Shown piece after piece: positions 1 through 11,493 of a stretch of DNA of 64,000 nucleotides. Below the pieces are notes generated by a model. That model ran no database searches. It was not told the origin of the DNA and saw nothing but the letters and a program-made list of their open reading frames with translations. The stretch lies in contig OZ025242.1 of NCBI GenBank assembly GCA_964019155.1, positions 6,631,321-6,695,320 of the forward strand. Reading direction: 5' to 3'. Position 1 is the stretch's first letter. Every line of letters begins with the position of its first letter. The position numbers and the translations under genes are program-made. This DNA is from Osedax fenrisi. Taxonomy: Eukaryota > Annelida > Polychaeta > Sabellida > Siboglinidae.

Positions 1-160
1 ATCATGATCATGAAATAAATGCATTTATTTATACACAATTATATAAGATCACTTCTAAATATTATTTTAAGACCTATTTTAATGGTTCGGACGAGGCTCG
101 AACCCGTGACCTACTGCTTGTGTGTCTGACGCATTAGCCAACTGAGCCACGCAGGCAGTT
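1..160 (-). mobile_element. tRNA-headed SINE, family 1, copy a (cut by window edge)
   Basis: On the minus strand 160-80 reads as a tRNA-like head: A-box-like TGGCTCAGTTGG and B-box-like GGGTTCGAGCC. It is followed by the AATAATATTTAGAAGTGATC body shared with copies near 32.2, 48.2 and 58.5 kb. The rest of the element lies outside the window. Confidence 0.75.
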
Positions 161-582
161 TATATATATACGTATGTCACTTTATATGTGTAATATGAAG
201 TTAGTAGTAATACAAGAATGCTACAATGGCAGCAATGAAGACACAGTGCTGATACGCAGCCAATGGATGTAGATGTAGCTAAACCATTATACATACATAC
301 GTATATTATGAATACATTGTACACTATCGTCTATATGTATAACTGATTATTGAATATTACTAATATACGATGAAGTATTAACTTGTGATTTTCAGACATT
401 TTATAAATAGTTAACTATTTATTAAAGAGTTTTATTTAGAAATACGATAAATAAGTTATGGTAATTATTATCTATTTAGTCGAAAAACTAGTATTTTCAT
501 ATGGAAAAAATGTTAGTTGATAGTCAAATTATTAGATTCGAAACAGGATTTGAGTAAATAATGACAAAGACAATGAGCTAAC

Positions 583-659
583 CTGACAACAATGGAGTTG
601 GGAAGACGAGCTAGTCTGTCCACTTCTTCGATGGATATCTGATCGATCTTGTTGTACAC
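583..659 (-). CDS. DRG2: DRG2 exon 8 (G4 NKID)
   Basis: Encodes residues 244-268 plus two bases: VYNKIDQISIEEVDRLAR, then LPNSIVV. NKID gives guanine specificity. Acceptor CTCCCACCAG, donor TCAG|GTTAGC. The phase-2 end requires a following exon, which is not in the window. Confidence 0.95.
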
Positions 660-986
660 CTGGTGGGAGGAAAAGGCGTTACAGTTAACCGCGTTGCCGT
701 AGTGATCTAAACTAAACACTATATACTGGTTACGTACACGCGCCCCGTGAATAGTATGGTGTACGTGTGGTCTGGGTGTGAACTTGCTATATTAGCTACA
801 TATAGTAATACTATAATAGTACTATTATTTATATTGTTATGAATGTATTTAACACTGCTGATTGGTTACACACGTGCACATTTGTGCATAAATAAACTAA
901 AATGCAATACGCGGATTATTGTCATGTGACAATCGAATGGTATAGAGGTCATAGGTTAACTACTATTACCACTACCACTACCACTG

Positions 987-1053
<67 letters not shown>

Positions 1054-1095
1054 CCACACTATTACTACTACTACTACTACTACTACTACTACCCA

Positions 1096-1169
<74 letters not shown>

Positions 1170-1203
1170 TTATTACTACTACTACTACTACTACCAATAT
1201 TAT

Positions 1204-1263
<60 letters not shown>

Positions 1264-4200
1264 CCACACTACTACTAACGTACAGACAGTTCATGTAGAT
1301 CCTATTGCCACTGATCACATCGATGAAGTCTTCGGTGGAACAGTCCTCACGGAACAGCACCTCGGCGTTGAATATCTCTATTGAGGGGTGGGGGGTGCAG
1401 GTAGTATAGGGGGTGCTAGTAGTGGTGGATGTAGTGGTAGTATAGGGGGCGTTAGTATAGGTAGAAGTAGTAGTAATAGTGGTAGTGGTAGGGGTAGTAG
1501 TGATAGTATATGTATATATATTAGAATAATTAGATAAATGAAGGAGACTAAACTTTTGTAAAATTTTAATTTTAAAACGTTAGAAAATATATTTTTATTT
1601 TATAATATTCAATATGATTTTCAAATAAAAACGTATTCGTGAAAACGATCTAAGATTATTGATATCATTTTATTTATCTAACATGGACGAAATAAATATT
1701 CTAAATAAACTATTTCTTATTAATATTATTGTACATCACAAGAATATTCTGTAATTTAATGAATATTTAATTAGTTTATATAATTTAAAATTTAAACTAA
1801 ACCATGAAATCATGCCCGTTATTATTGATATAGGGTGTATTGTTTACAATGAAATAATCTGATTAATTAAATAAAATGGATAAGTTATGCTACCTTTATT
1901 TATTACTCATTTATTTTTCATTTATATCTATATAAGTCTATATTATATATTTATAATATTAACTATTTTATATAATACATAGATAATGTAATATATAAAT
2001 AATAGATCTATTATCAAACATAAAGACATTATGTACATCTATAAGAATAAAATATTGAGGTTTACTTATATTAAATAAATAACAATTTATAAAAATTGTT
2101 TATAATATTGAATTTAATATAATATTAAATAAACATATTTAATAGTTAATATTATATTAATATTTATGATTCCATATTCTCATATTCAAATATATAATTA
2201 TTTATATTCTCTATATTAATAAAATTTTTAAATTTTTCTAAGAAAATTCAACTTCAAATAGTGAAATAATGTTTATGAATAAATTATTTTAGTTAATTAT
2301 TTATGATTTATAAAATAATGTATTAAGGGGGTATCCTACTACAAGTATTTCCGGCAACTTGCCGGAAATATTATCTTGCTCCATAATGTTGCTGGAAGGG
2401 TATCCCACTACAAGATATCTGTCGCCAGTTTGCCAATCAACTTCGTTATTGTTTTTAAATCTTTTTAAATTTTATAATTTAAATTAAAATCATTTTATTT
2501 TTAAAATGAATTTAAATAGAACAAAACGTATTCAATTAAAATGATATGGGAATGTACTAATATTGGCATTATTAAAATCTAATAAGTTTATATATATATA
2601 TATATATATATATTAAATAATTAATAATAATTAATATTAAACATTTAAAAAAAAATAAAATGAAAAATAAACATCAATCATCATGAGATATATAGTAATA
2701 TCTTTGTTTTCTAGCAAGTATTTCTGGAAAGTATTGTCTGGAAAGTAAGGAGGTATCCCACTGCAATTTGCTAGAAAATCGTTTTCTAGCAAGACTTTCC
2801 GGACATTATTTACGGAAATACTTGTAGTGGGATACCCCCTTTAGAATACATATTTTAATACATAGAAATATAATTATAAAGATTTGTTGATTTGAGACAG
2901 TATAGAATATATGAGGTAGATATTCTTTATATAAATCATCTCTAAAAATCCTACTTATTATATTGTATGACATTTTTAACAATTATTGAATGAGAACAAT
3001 ATTTATATTTTATTATAAAAATACAATTTACCTATTATCGTATGCAATATTGTCAGTAGCAAGTCTATGTTACCTGTACTTACACATCACACCAGGTTTC
3101 AGTACAGTAACCCCCCACCCAGAGTATAATAGTTTACTATACTTATAACTACCGTATTTGATTTAAATATAACATTACTAGCTTATTATGTTGTGCATTG
3201 CGTCTCGATGAGATATTATAATGATGAAGTTTGTACGGTATACAATGTACACCTATGTACGGTATACAATGTATACATATGATAAGTCTACATAATCTGA
3301 TATGTTATCGTAATCGGTATCAGATTTGTTATAGTTCCACTCTTAATAATATCTGAAATAGACATTAATATGGTATATAAGTACTATTGTATAGTATTGT
3401 GAGTAATACTTATTAAGTAGTACTTATGATAAGTAGAATACATACTATTAGTATTAATTAGTGAACTAGATTGCAAAAAACATTATTTATTTATTCATTT
3501 AATTATAATTTTTATATTAATAGACAATACTTGGTTTGTAAATAGAATTGTTATTAATAAACCTTAAGAATTTTTGTAAATTAATTTATGTCATGGATTA
3601 TTTAGATATATTCAACTATAACATAATATATATTTTGTATTAATAATAAGTATTTGCATACTAATAGTAGTAGTAAATATGTAAATATAGTACTAATAGT
3701 AGTAGTAAATATGTAAATATTAAACAGTTCACTATTCTAACTGTATAAAATCCAGTATCCATATGAACATCAAATTCATATTAAATAAGTATTTTTCACT
3801 AGTTATTATATATGTAAATGTTTTAATTATTAGTAGAAAATAAAACCCTACAAAATAGATTAATCGATATCAATTCAATCACGTTTAGATGCGCACTAAA
3901 ATCAAGTGCAAAGAAACTAGACGAACATATGGCATCTCTAACTGTACTCGTGTAGAATCAGCTGAACCATCTTCTCGCTACACCTAGTCAAGGTCACTGT
4001 AGAGTTGAATGATAAACCGCCACCTTTCTTCACCTATTAGATCATAGGTCAAGAGGTTATTATCAATATCTATAGATATACATCGTAAAATGATGTGTAT
4101 ATTATGATATAATATAATTTTGTCGTCGATATAGATAAAATAAACTAATGTAAATTAAACGTTATTTATATACTATACATATAATATTAATGTTCCGATG

Positions 4201-7200
4201 ATTCACTATGACAGCGTATTACAAAAAGTACACCGTAGATAGATATACTCTACGAGGATGGCCGGGACGTAACCTTGAAGTAGATATTGGGTTTCTTGTG
4301 ATTCAGACGGATGCCCACTGACTCGAGCTCCTTCTCGAGCAGGCCCTTCTGTTTGTCTCCCTTGAAGGCGTCCAGCATCATGATCACCACGTCCGAGGTT
4401 CTCGCTACGGCTATTACCTGTCGCCCCCTACCCTTACCTAGGTGTGTGTGTGTATAGGTGTGTAAAGCCATGCAAAAGTGTTGTGAAGATATGCGCTAAT
4501 GATTGTGTAGGTGTGTGGGTGTGTGTGTGTGTGGGTGTGTGTGTATAGGTGTAGGTGTGTAAAGGCATGCGCAAGTGTAATGAAGATATGCGCTAATGAT
4601 GGTATAGGTGTGTGTAGGCATATGTGTGTGTGTGTGTAGGTGTGTATAGGTGTGTAAAGCCATGCGCAAGTGTAATGAAGATATGCGCTAATGATGGTAT
4701 AGGTGTGTGGGGTGTGTGTGTGTGTGTGTGTGTGTGTAGGTGTGTAAAGGCATGCGTAGATGTATGTATAGATATGTGCGTAGGTGTGTGGGGTGTGTGT
4801 GTGTGTGTGGGTGTGTGTAGGTGTGTAAAGGCATGCGTAGATGTATGTATAGATATGTGCGTAGGTGTGTGGGGTGTGTGTGTGTGTGTGGGTGTGTGTA
4901 GGTGTGTAAAGGCATGCGTAGATGTATGTATAGATATGTGCGTAGGTGTGTGGGTACACAGAACAGGTCAATGTTAATTCTCGCTTTTCATATTATATTT
5001 TTCGATATGATATCAGCTGTATATATTTGTAAAAAGATAATGTTCTAAAATATTTATTTTAATGATTTATCGATCGTTTTAAGTTATAATTTTTTCGGAA
5101 TATTGATAACGTATTGAATATGATATTTAGTAATTAAAACAACATTAACAAATGTCCACAACCCGTATGCGCGCCCTACGGGGAGGTAGATAGCGATACA
5201 GCTACAGTAGGGTGCACTTCTACATTATCTGTAGCCTACAGAATGTAGGTCGGTAGTGGGGCGACGAGCGAAATGTTCAAAGTTCTCGAGAAGTCACAAA
5301 AATATTTAAAATATATTGCTTAGCGGAAGATTAGTTCGATTATAAATGTGTTATAGAGAAATACGCTTGCATTATTTCGGCAGCTGCAATATGGCATGGT
5401 CTATCTCGAGATCTAAGATGTGTGACATTCATAGAACGTTTCAAAAGTAAAGTCAAAGATTTTATTATTCGTATATTTTTATTTTATATTATTTTATTTT
5501 TTTCACATTTATTAATCTAACAATCCTATTTTTTATTTGTATGATTATTTTGCTTAAACACAAATGAGAACTATCTTTGTTATATTTGTGTATAAATAAA
5601 TCATCTATCTATCTATCTATCTATGTTATACACGTATAGTATAGACAACATTGGCCTACTAGTAAATCTAATCCGCTCTCGCACTATTGTGCATAATATC
5701 AGCACTTGTAACGAATAGTTTGGGAGCGCATTATATAGATCAACAGCACACCGACTATATTCCTTATAGGCCCGCGTTATTATATCATTAGTGGGTGTTG
5801 TTCCGAGCAAATAAATAATGCTAGGACAATAGTTAACATTACGCAGGTAGCTAAGGATTGCGCTAGGACAATTTACTATCTCAGAAGAACCGGCTGCTGC
5901 TGCGGCGGGTTAGTCGTGCAAACCTTGAGCGGCTCCCTCTATGATACCGGGCAAATCCAACAGCTGGATGTTGGCGCCGTTGTGTTGTATGACCCCCGGA
6001 ATACAGGTCAAGGTCGTGAACTCGTAGGACGCGCTCTCGCTGTGGGTGTCGGTCAGCTTGTTCAGCAGGGTGGACTGTAACGAAGGTTATAGTGAGGTCA
6101 TAGTGAGGTCATACGACTGAGGTGAAGGGGCTAATGAAGCAGTTGGTTGTGGATAGCTATTGATATATACATAGCAATGATAGTGTAGCATGGATAGTGT
6201 CCATAGTATATGCACATTAGATAAAGTATTCGATACCGTTTCGAATAAGTTTACATTGCCGTTATTAGCGCGCTTTTTAATAATGAATGTCAAACTTAAT
6301 CGCATGAATCATTATTATTTAATAGATACATTTTATCGAAATCAAAAACCGTACCAGACATAAGCCTAAGTTAATATTCTATTTAAATGAATGTTTTAGA
6401 TGAATGTAAACTAATCGGTGGTAATTATATGGAAGTGAACATACACTCACACACACACACACACTCACACACACACCCACACACACACACATACAAACAC
6501 ACACATTTACATGTAGAATATTATTATTTTACACAATTTGTTAATACCTAGAGTCATTATTTTTATTAAATAATGTACATAAAGTTTATATTATAAAGCA
6601 TATGGTTCGATGATTTTAACCCAGTATTCGCATTATATATTATTATTATTGACATCGTTTCTAACAGTCGTGATTGGCTAATATATCTAGATATATGTGT
6701 ACAATTTTGTATTCTTTTTTTTGAACATTATTATATGATTATACTTTAAGAAAGAGACTTATTGATTTATTTAATCAAATACATAGCCGAAAATATAATC
6801 GAAAGTATAAAGTATAAATATTTGCTAACGATAATAAAAAAATAAACAAAGAATAATAGGAAATTAAAAAATGAAAGAAATTAAAACGTTTTACAGTTAC
6901 CGTAATATTATTGAAGTGTCTAAATAAACTATTATTATTATTATTATCATTATTATAACTAAACTAAACTACAATACACGTTACCTTTCCTACGGATGGG
7001 AATCCGATCAAAGCCACCCTCGCGTCTCCTGATTTCATTACATCGAAACCTTCTCCCTGTGGTAATCACGCATTAGCTATAGTGTTATCTATCTCTGTGT
7101 ATCTTAGCGACGTGCGATGGACGCGTCGATAGAACATCGGAGAATATCAATTATAGCATTGATAATATTATTAGCAATGTATTATGTATAAAAGTTGTAC

Positions 7201-10118
7201 GTTAATGAAATAGTAGGAATAGACTAGCATAGACTGGACAACAATAGTAGAGTGAACTTTTATGCTGTGAAGCCCTTTAGAAGGGATGAGAAGTGGAATA
7301 TTGTTAGTTATATTTGTTTTAGTATAGCGAAATATAACGAATTTTCTAATGAAGCATTATAATAAACATATTAATTATTATTATTATCTTGTATTATGAT
7401 ATTACGATATGATCTGTTAATAAATATAATCTACATTAAATGAATTGTAATTATGGATACAGATGAACTTGGTGAGATAGTATGTGGATTAGATAAGAGA
7501 TAAGACGATAAGATAAGATAAGACTAAGTTAACCTTGGCACCGGGTTTTGTGGTCGGCTCTAATAACTGAGATCGGTACTTGGCAAGTTTTGCCTTTTGT
7601 AGACCCAAATGATATTCAGTAGCTGATTAGTGTAAGAAGTAGGTTAGTGTACATATAATCGTAGTCATCATAGTTAGTTATATACGTAGTTAGCAAATAT
7701 TTATACCTTATAACATAGACTATATATTTTCTTAAATAAATATCAAACAATAATTATAATAATAATAATGTTTATATATTTAAAATATTACATAAGTTCG
7801 ATAAATATTCAATATGCTTAGTTCTAATAATATATAAATTATATAATATATTTAATTAATTTTATATAAAATATAATATATACAAAGTGAAAAAATAATA
7901 TAGTTTTTAGATATCTCTCTAAATATAAGTTCATATATTTTTAAACATCTCAATATATTTAAATAATATAATTTTCATTAGTAAAAAAGTAAATTAGATA
8001 AACTTTAATGAAATAAATCTATTAATAAACTAAAATATTAATTAATTAGTGAGTGAAATTAGATAATTCTGGTTTAGGGGAAAGCATCTTGCTAGTATGA
8101 TATTATATTATCATTATATATATGTAGTGATGTACAATGTTAGAATTTATTACTAATAACTTATTAGTCAATTGGTTTCAACTTTTAGCTATGTTTATAC
8201 ATATTATATTTATTATTATTGATTTTATATATGAATACTAATAATCTAGTCTATTATAGGATTTTCATGAATTTTAAAATTTATAGGCATGATTTATTTG
8301 TATTAATTAATTAAAAAAATTGTATTCATTACGAATATACCTTAATAAAATGTATAACATATATCTATTGAATCTACCGATTCATAGATATTTTAATATA
8401 TTTCATTATCAAATTTACATATAAAATATAGATATAATAAATAAATTCATTATATTTTAAATATATTTAAATAAGAAATTAGATTTCTTTTATACGTAGC
8501 GTGATATCAATCAATTAAGCCATCATTCTTACCTACGTTATACATTAATTATTGAAAAACTATTTAATGATTAAATTATATATATTCACTAAATATATTA
8601 TAAAAATAAAGTAATTTAAAAAGTAATCACAAAACATTAATTGCGTAACTAAAATCAAGTATCCACCATGATAGACAATCAGCTGTACAAAATAAAAATA
8701 TCTCTCTCTTCGCTGATATATTCATAAAATATGTGAATGATACACTTCTCTATTATTATACATGTATTTTTAACATTGTTATTGTTATTGTTATTGTTAT
8801 TTTGGTGGAGTCCGTTTATCCCATCCAAAAACTTAGATGATTTTGTTACTTATAACAATATGACTAACTATAATGTCCCTTCGAATCAGATCTCATCTTA
8901 ATGCATCTATACTTTTAACTAGCCGATCATTTTTGTATACACAATTCTATAAGATTACTTCCTAATATTGTATTAAGACCTATTTTATTGGTACGGACTA
9001 GGCTTGAACCCTACTTGCGTGTCTGATGTCTTAGCCAGCTGAGCCACACAGATTTATATATATATAAATACCGATTAAATTAATAGCTGAGAAAATTTAA
9101 GAAATAAATACAGGCGAAAAATATGTATATATATATTTTAAAATGTATTCAAATTATATTAGTGATCGATTGATTTTGCATAAAGTAAAATATATAGACG
9201 AAAGCCTAAAGTTGAAATAAATGCATTTTATTATTAATACGTATATATATTATACATTTGTTGGACATCAATATTATAATTATCATGTAAATGGATATCT
9301 TGGGGACTGTAATACTAATGTAATACAAATCTATAAATTGGAGATTAGTCTGACTAAGCTAATGATCAAACAAACAATAAGGTATTGTATAATTAATAAT
9401 CCAATAAAATTCAAACATTTATTTTAACTTATATAATATATTTATCATAAATTAACTTAATACTTGAGAATAGAATTATATTTAATAGATTATAATATTA
9501 TTAAATAATTTAATATTGCAACAATAATTGCCTATTTTTTGTCTTACTTGGTAAGTTAAATAATTTACAAGACAAATATATAAACAATAATTTATTGAAT
9601 AAACAATAATACTAATAATAATATGTATTATAATTATAATACTATAATTATATACGTAATTGTATATAACATATAACATAGTGTACCATACACTATATTA
9701 TATGATAATTTGTAGCGTAAACTTGACGGTGAAGACGCCGGTTTAAAAATATAATTGTGATATTAATAAAAAATAAAAAACACGGTATGCCCTGGTATTT
9801 ATAAAATAAAACCTATAACATTTATCAATATCCTCATTAAATACTATCTAAAATTTATTATTTAATAACTATTTGTTTCAAAAATATAGCAATATATTAA
9901 TGGCAATGCTGAACACAATATTTGTATTTATATATCATCGATGAACATGATAATCATGATGATTATATTTAAAAAATTATTATATATTTAAATAAAATGT
10001 ATAATACCCTATCAATATACATTAATAATACCATACTAATAATATAATTATAACCTTTATTTTTCTGGGTTCTAGCAATTTCCTTCTCAATATCGGCTAT
10101 CTTATCTAGGATACCCAT
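583..10118 (-). CDS. DRG2: DRG2, developmentally regulated GTP-binding protein 2 (exons 1-8; 3' end outside window)
   Basis: Split gene with exons at 10118-10055, 7622-7534, 7056-6985, 6074-5924, 4437-4274, 4033-3943, 1377-1280 and 659-583 (minus strand, 806 coding bases, 268 codons plus 2 bases). All exon phases join without a frameshift. The product starts MGILDKIADIEKEIARTQKN, typical of DRG2 and unlike DRG1. GTPase motifs: G1 GFPSVGKST (residues 69-77), switch region YEFTTLTCIPG (92-102), G3 DLPG (115-118) and G4 NKID (246-249). The family is known as cytoplasmic, translation-associated GTPases that bind a DFRP partner (DFRP2 for DRG2). Human DRG2 has 364 residues, so about 95 C-terminal residues, including the TGS domain, should lie left of position 583. 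The 1-582 stretch shows no further exon that I recognise. The exons are clearly GC-richer than the introns. Confidence 0.96.
958..1272. repeat. (ACT)n microsatellite in DRG2 intron 7
   Basis: About 315 bases of imperfect ACT triplets, broken by CCACACT, ATT and AAT variants. It abuts the DRG2 exon 7 donor. Poly-Thr, poly-Val and poly-Ser reading frames here are artefacts of the repeat. Confidence 0.95.
1280..1377 (-). CDS. DRG2: DRG2 exon 7
   Basis: Encodes residues 211-243, including NAEVLFREDC and IDVISGNRIYMNCLY. The donor TAC|GTTAGTAGTAGT runs straight into an (AGT)n microsatellite, so the donor itself is the first repeat unit. Acceptor CCTCAATAG. Confidence 0.95.
1386..1510. repeat. G-rich GGT/AGT degenerate tandem repeat
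   Basis: Irregular units of the type TAGTATAGGGGG and GTAGTGGT, just upstream (sense) of DRG2 exon 7. On the sense strand it is pyrimidine-rich, with TACTAAC and C-runs before the acceptor. Confidence 0.7.
2325..2425. mobile_element. GGGTATCCCACTA fold-back MITE, copy 1 (partial or rearranged)
   Basis: Starts AAGGGGGTATCCTACTACAA with internal TTTCCGGCAACTTGCCGGAA. A second terminal-like GGGTATCCCACTACAAG occurs at about 2398. Same family as 2747-2841 and 29055-29291. Confidence 0.6.
2747..2841. mobile_element. GGGTATCCCACTA fold-back MITE, copy 2
   Basis: A 95-bp element with left end AAGGAGGTATCCCACT and right end AGTGGGATACCCCCTT. An internal palindrome is centred on CTAGAAAATCGTTTTCTAG, and the TTTCCGGACATTATTTACGG block is shared with the 29-kb copies. 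Confidence 0.75.
3943..4033 (-). CDS. DRG2: DRG2 exon 6
   Basis: Encodes residues 181-210 plus one base: VKKGGG, then FNSTVTLT and a stretch ending QLILHEY, matching DRG2. Acceptor ATCTAATAG, donor TACA|GTTAGA. Confidence 0.95.
4274..4437 (-). CDS. DRG2: DRG2 exon 5
   Basis: Encodes residues 126-180, GKGRGRQVIAVART through KPNIYFK. The acceptor CACACACCTAG lies at the very edge of a GT/CA minisatellite (4439-4955), which therefore supplies most of its pyrimidine tract. Donor AAG|GTTACG. Confidence 0.96.
4439..4955. repeat. GT-rich minisatellite in DRG2 intron 5
   Basis: Units of roughly 70-75 bp combine GTGTGTGGGTGTGTGTAGG with AAAGGCATGCGTAGATGTATG. The last three units are nearly identical. 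It starts one base after the exon 5 acceptor junction. Confidence 0.9.
4956..5923. other. DRG2 intron 5 remainder
   Basis: No gene seen. Contains a short (ATCT)n run near 5605-5625 and otherwise ordinary AT-rich sequence. Confidence 0.75.
5924..6074 (-). CDS. DRG2: DRG2 exon 4 (switch regions, DLPG)
   Basis: Encodes residues 76-125 plus one base. Starts with the Ser-Thr that completes the P-loop and contains YEFTTLTCIPG and DLPGIIEGAAQ. Acceptor GTTACAG, donor CAAG|GTTTGC. Confidence 0.96.
6075..6984. other. DRG2 intron 3
   Basis: AT-rich with a CA microsatellite at 6446-6502. The GTCATA-type direct repeats near 6090-6115 are short. No gene seen. Confidence 0.75.
6985..7056 (-). CDS. DRG2: DRG2 exon 3 (first half of P-loop)
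   Basis: Encodes residues 52-75, GEGFDVMKSG through GFPSVGK. The exon ends inside the G1 motif after the catalytic lysine. Acceptor ACCACAG, donor AAG|GTAACG. Confidence 0.96.
7534..7622 (-). CDS. DRG2: DRG2 exon 2
   Basis: Encodes residues 22-51, beginning ATEYHLGL, as in other DRG2 proteins. Acceptor CTAATCAG, donor AAG|GTTAAC. Confidence 0.95.
7623..10054. other. DRG2 intron 1
   Basis: 2.4 kb of very AT-rich sequence with one SINE copy (8775-9054). Short reading frames near 9221-9680 are low-complexity and match nothing I recognise. Confidence 0.75.
8775..9054 (-). mobile_element. tRNA-headed SINE, family 1, copy b
   Basis: Minus-strand copy with every landmark in order. The tRNA-like head (complement of 9053-8985, partly deleted) comes first, then the TATTAGGAAGTAATC body, then the conserved CGAAGGGACATTA block. 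The GGATGGGATAAACGGACTCC block and an AAC/AAT-repeat tail near 8777-8800 follow. Confidence 0.8.
10055..10118 (-). CDS. DRG2: DRG2 exon 1
   Basis: Start codon is the complement of 10116-10118. Encodes residues 1-21 plus the first base of Ala22. Donor reads AAAG|GTTATA. The start is chosen because MGIL begins DRG2 proteins. Confidence 0.94.
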
Positions 10119-11166
10119 ATTGATATATTATATTTAACAAAAATTAAATAGATTACTGAAAATGAAAATTTATAAATATTGCCCAATGAATATATTTCTC
10201 AAAGACTATACTACATCCTTTGAAATGATAACTTTGAAAATATTTAATATATCTGAGGTTTTTAATTATCCTATTTTAATATTATAATATAATTCAGTAT
10301 GGGATATATTCATTAAATTAAAAATTATATATACGATACTATAAATTTGATTTATTACAAATTATTTTATTTTTTAAGTATATATATTTCAATATTTAAA
10401 TATATATATATTTAAATTATAATTCCATACAATTATTTAAAATAATAATGTTATGTTTCGTATTACTAATATTTTAAAATATGCATTATCATATAAATAC
10501 ATATAATAATTAAGTCATATATTTTATAGATTGTTGGAATAAGATCGTCAAAACTAATATGCGAGTCCTTAAAAAAAGCATTACAACGCCCTTCATGTTC
10601 AAGACATTTACATTCAAATTCAAATCGAAAACAGAAAATATTTGAATTTTTCTCACACAAGAATCTTAAGAATGTATGTATCGTATAAACTTATATGAAT
10701 ATTAAATATACTATAGTTTATATATACATATTTTGTAAAAAAAAAAAATATTTAGAAAAATATAATAACAAAATTATAAAATAAATTTTTCATATTACTG
10801 TGGCCATTAATAATGACATTATCAAAATTATCATAATAATCAAATTTAATAGCTAATTTCATAAATAATTAATTAATTTATTTGGAAATTATTTAATTTA
10901 TTAATTTATTTAACGAAATCGTTTTCAATCAGTAATTTATATATATATATATTTATAGATAATATAAGTAATTTATACTATATTATCATATAGTTACTAT
11001 TATATACTATACTGATATATTGTTATATAGAATTATATAGTATTTGCAGGCGACAGCATAGAAAAGATAATTATCTTCATCTGAAGCCTTTTAGAGGAAA
11101 CAATAATATAATGAATTTAATAATTCACATGATATATATATATATATACAACTTTCTTCTAATAAA

Positions 11167-11199
<33 letters not shown>

Positions 11200-11322
11200 C
11201 TATATAAATCGTCGTGCTATTTTATTCCATTGAAAAATATATTTGCCCCGTTATACTAAATTTAATGTTAATATATATATATACATACATAAATATAAAT
11301 ACATGTTCACTTCGATACACGT
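10119..11322. promoter_or_regulatory. Divergent intergenic region, DRG2 / COX11
   Basis: 1.2 kb between the two start codons, transcribed outward on both sides. A shared promoter is likely from position, but no specific element is evident. The sequence is strongly AT-rich with an (ATT)n run at 11167-11195. A 64-codon minus-strand frame at 10660-10466 is not recognisable. Confidence 0.45.
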
Positions 11323-11493
11323 ATGTACACCAAACGTTTACCCTTGGTCGACCTTCAGCACAGAGAGATGTCGTCGCGGTCATCGTCTAGGGACTATCGG
11401 CTAAGGACCGCCCTCTACTACACGTCCGCATTGACTGTGTTCATGACGGGTATGGGGTACGCGGGGGTGCCCCTGTATCGTATGTTCTGCGCG
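11323..11493 (+). CDS. COX11: COX11 exon 1 (transmembrane segment)
   Basis: Encodes residues 1-57. The first in-frame ATG after the upstream TAA (11296-11298) is at 11323. A second in-frame ATG at 11368 is an alternative start. An out-of-frame ATG at 11303 precedes both. Donor GCG|GTTAGT. Confidence 0.88.

Larger units (their letters stand above)
1511..3942. other. DRG2 intron 6 remainder, no gene seen
   Basis: Very AT-rich intron. It holds fold-back elements at 2325-2425 and 2747-2841, a TA run near 2590 and a 30-bp tandem duplication near 3660-3720. I see no conserved coding sequence. Confidence 0.8.

Noticed and set aside
902..1384. Long Thr-, Val- and Ser-rich reading frames on both strands
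   Set aside because: Translations of an (ACT)n microsatellite. The only real coding part is DRG2 exon 7 at 1280-1377 on the minus strand.
4438..4977. His/Thr- and Cys/Val-rich frames on both strands
   Set aside because: GT/CA minisatellite translations.
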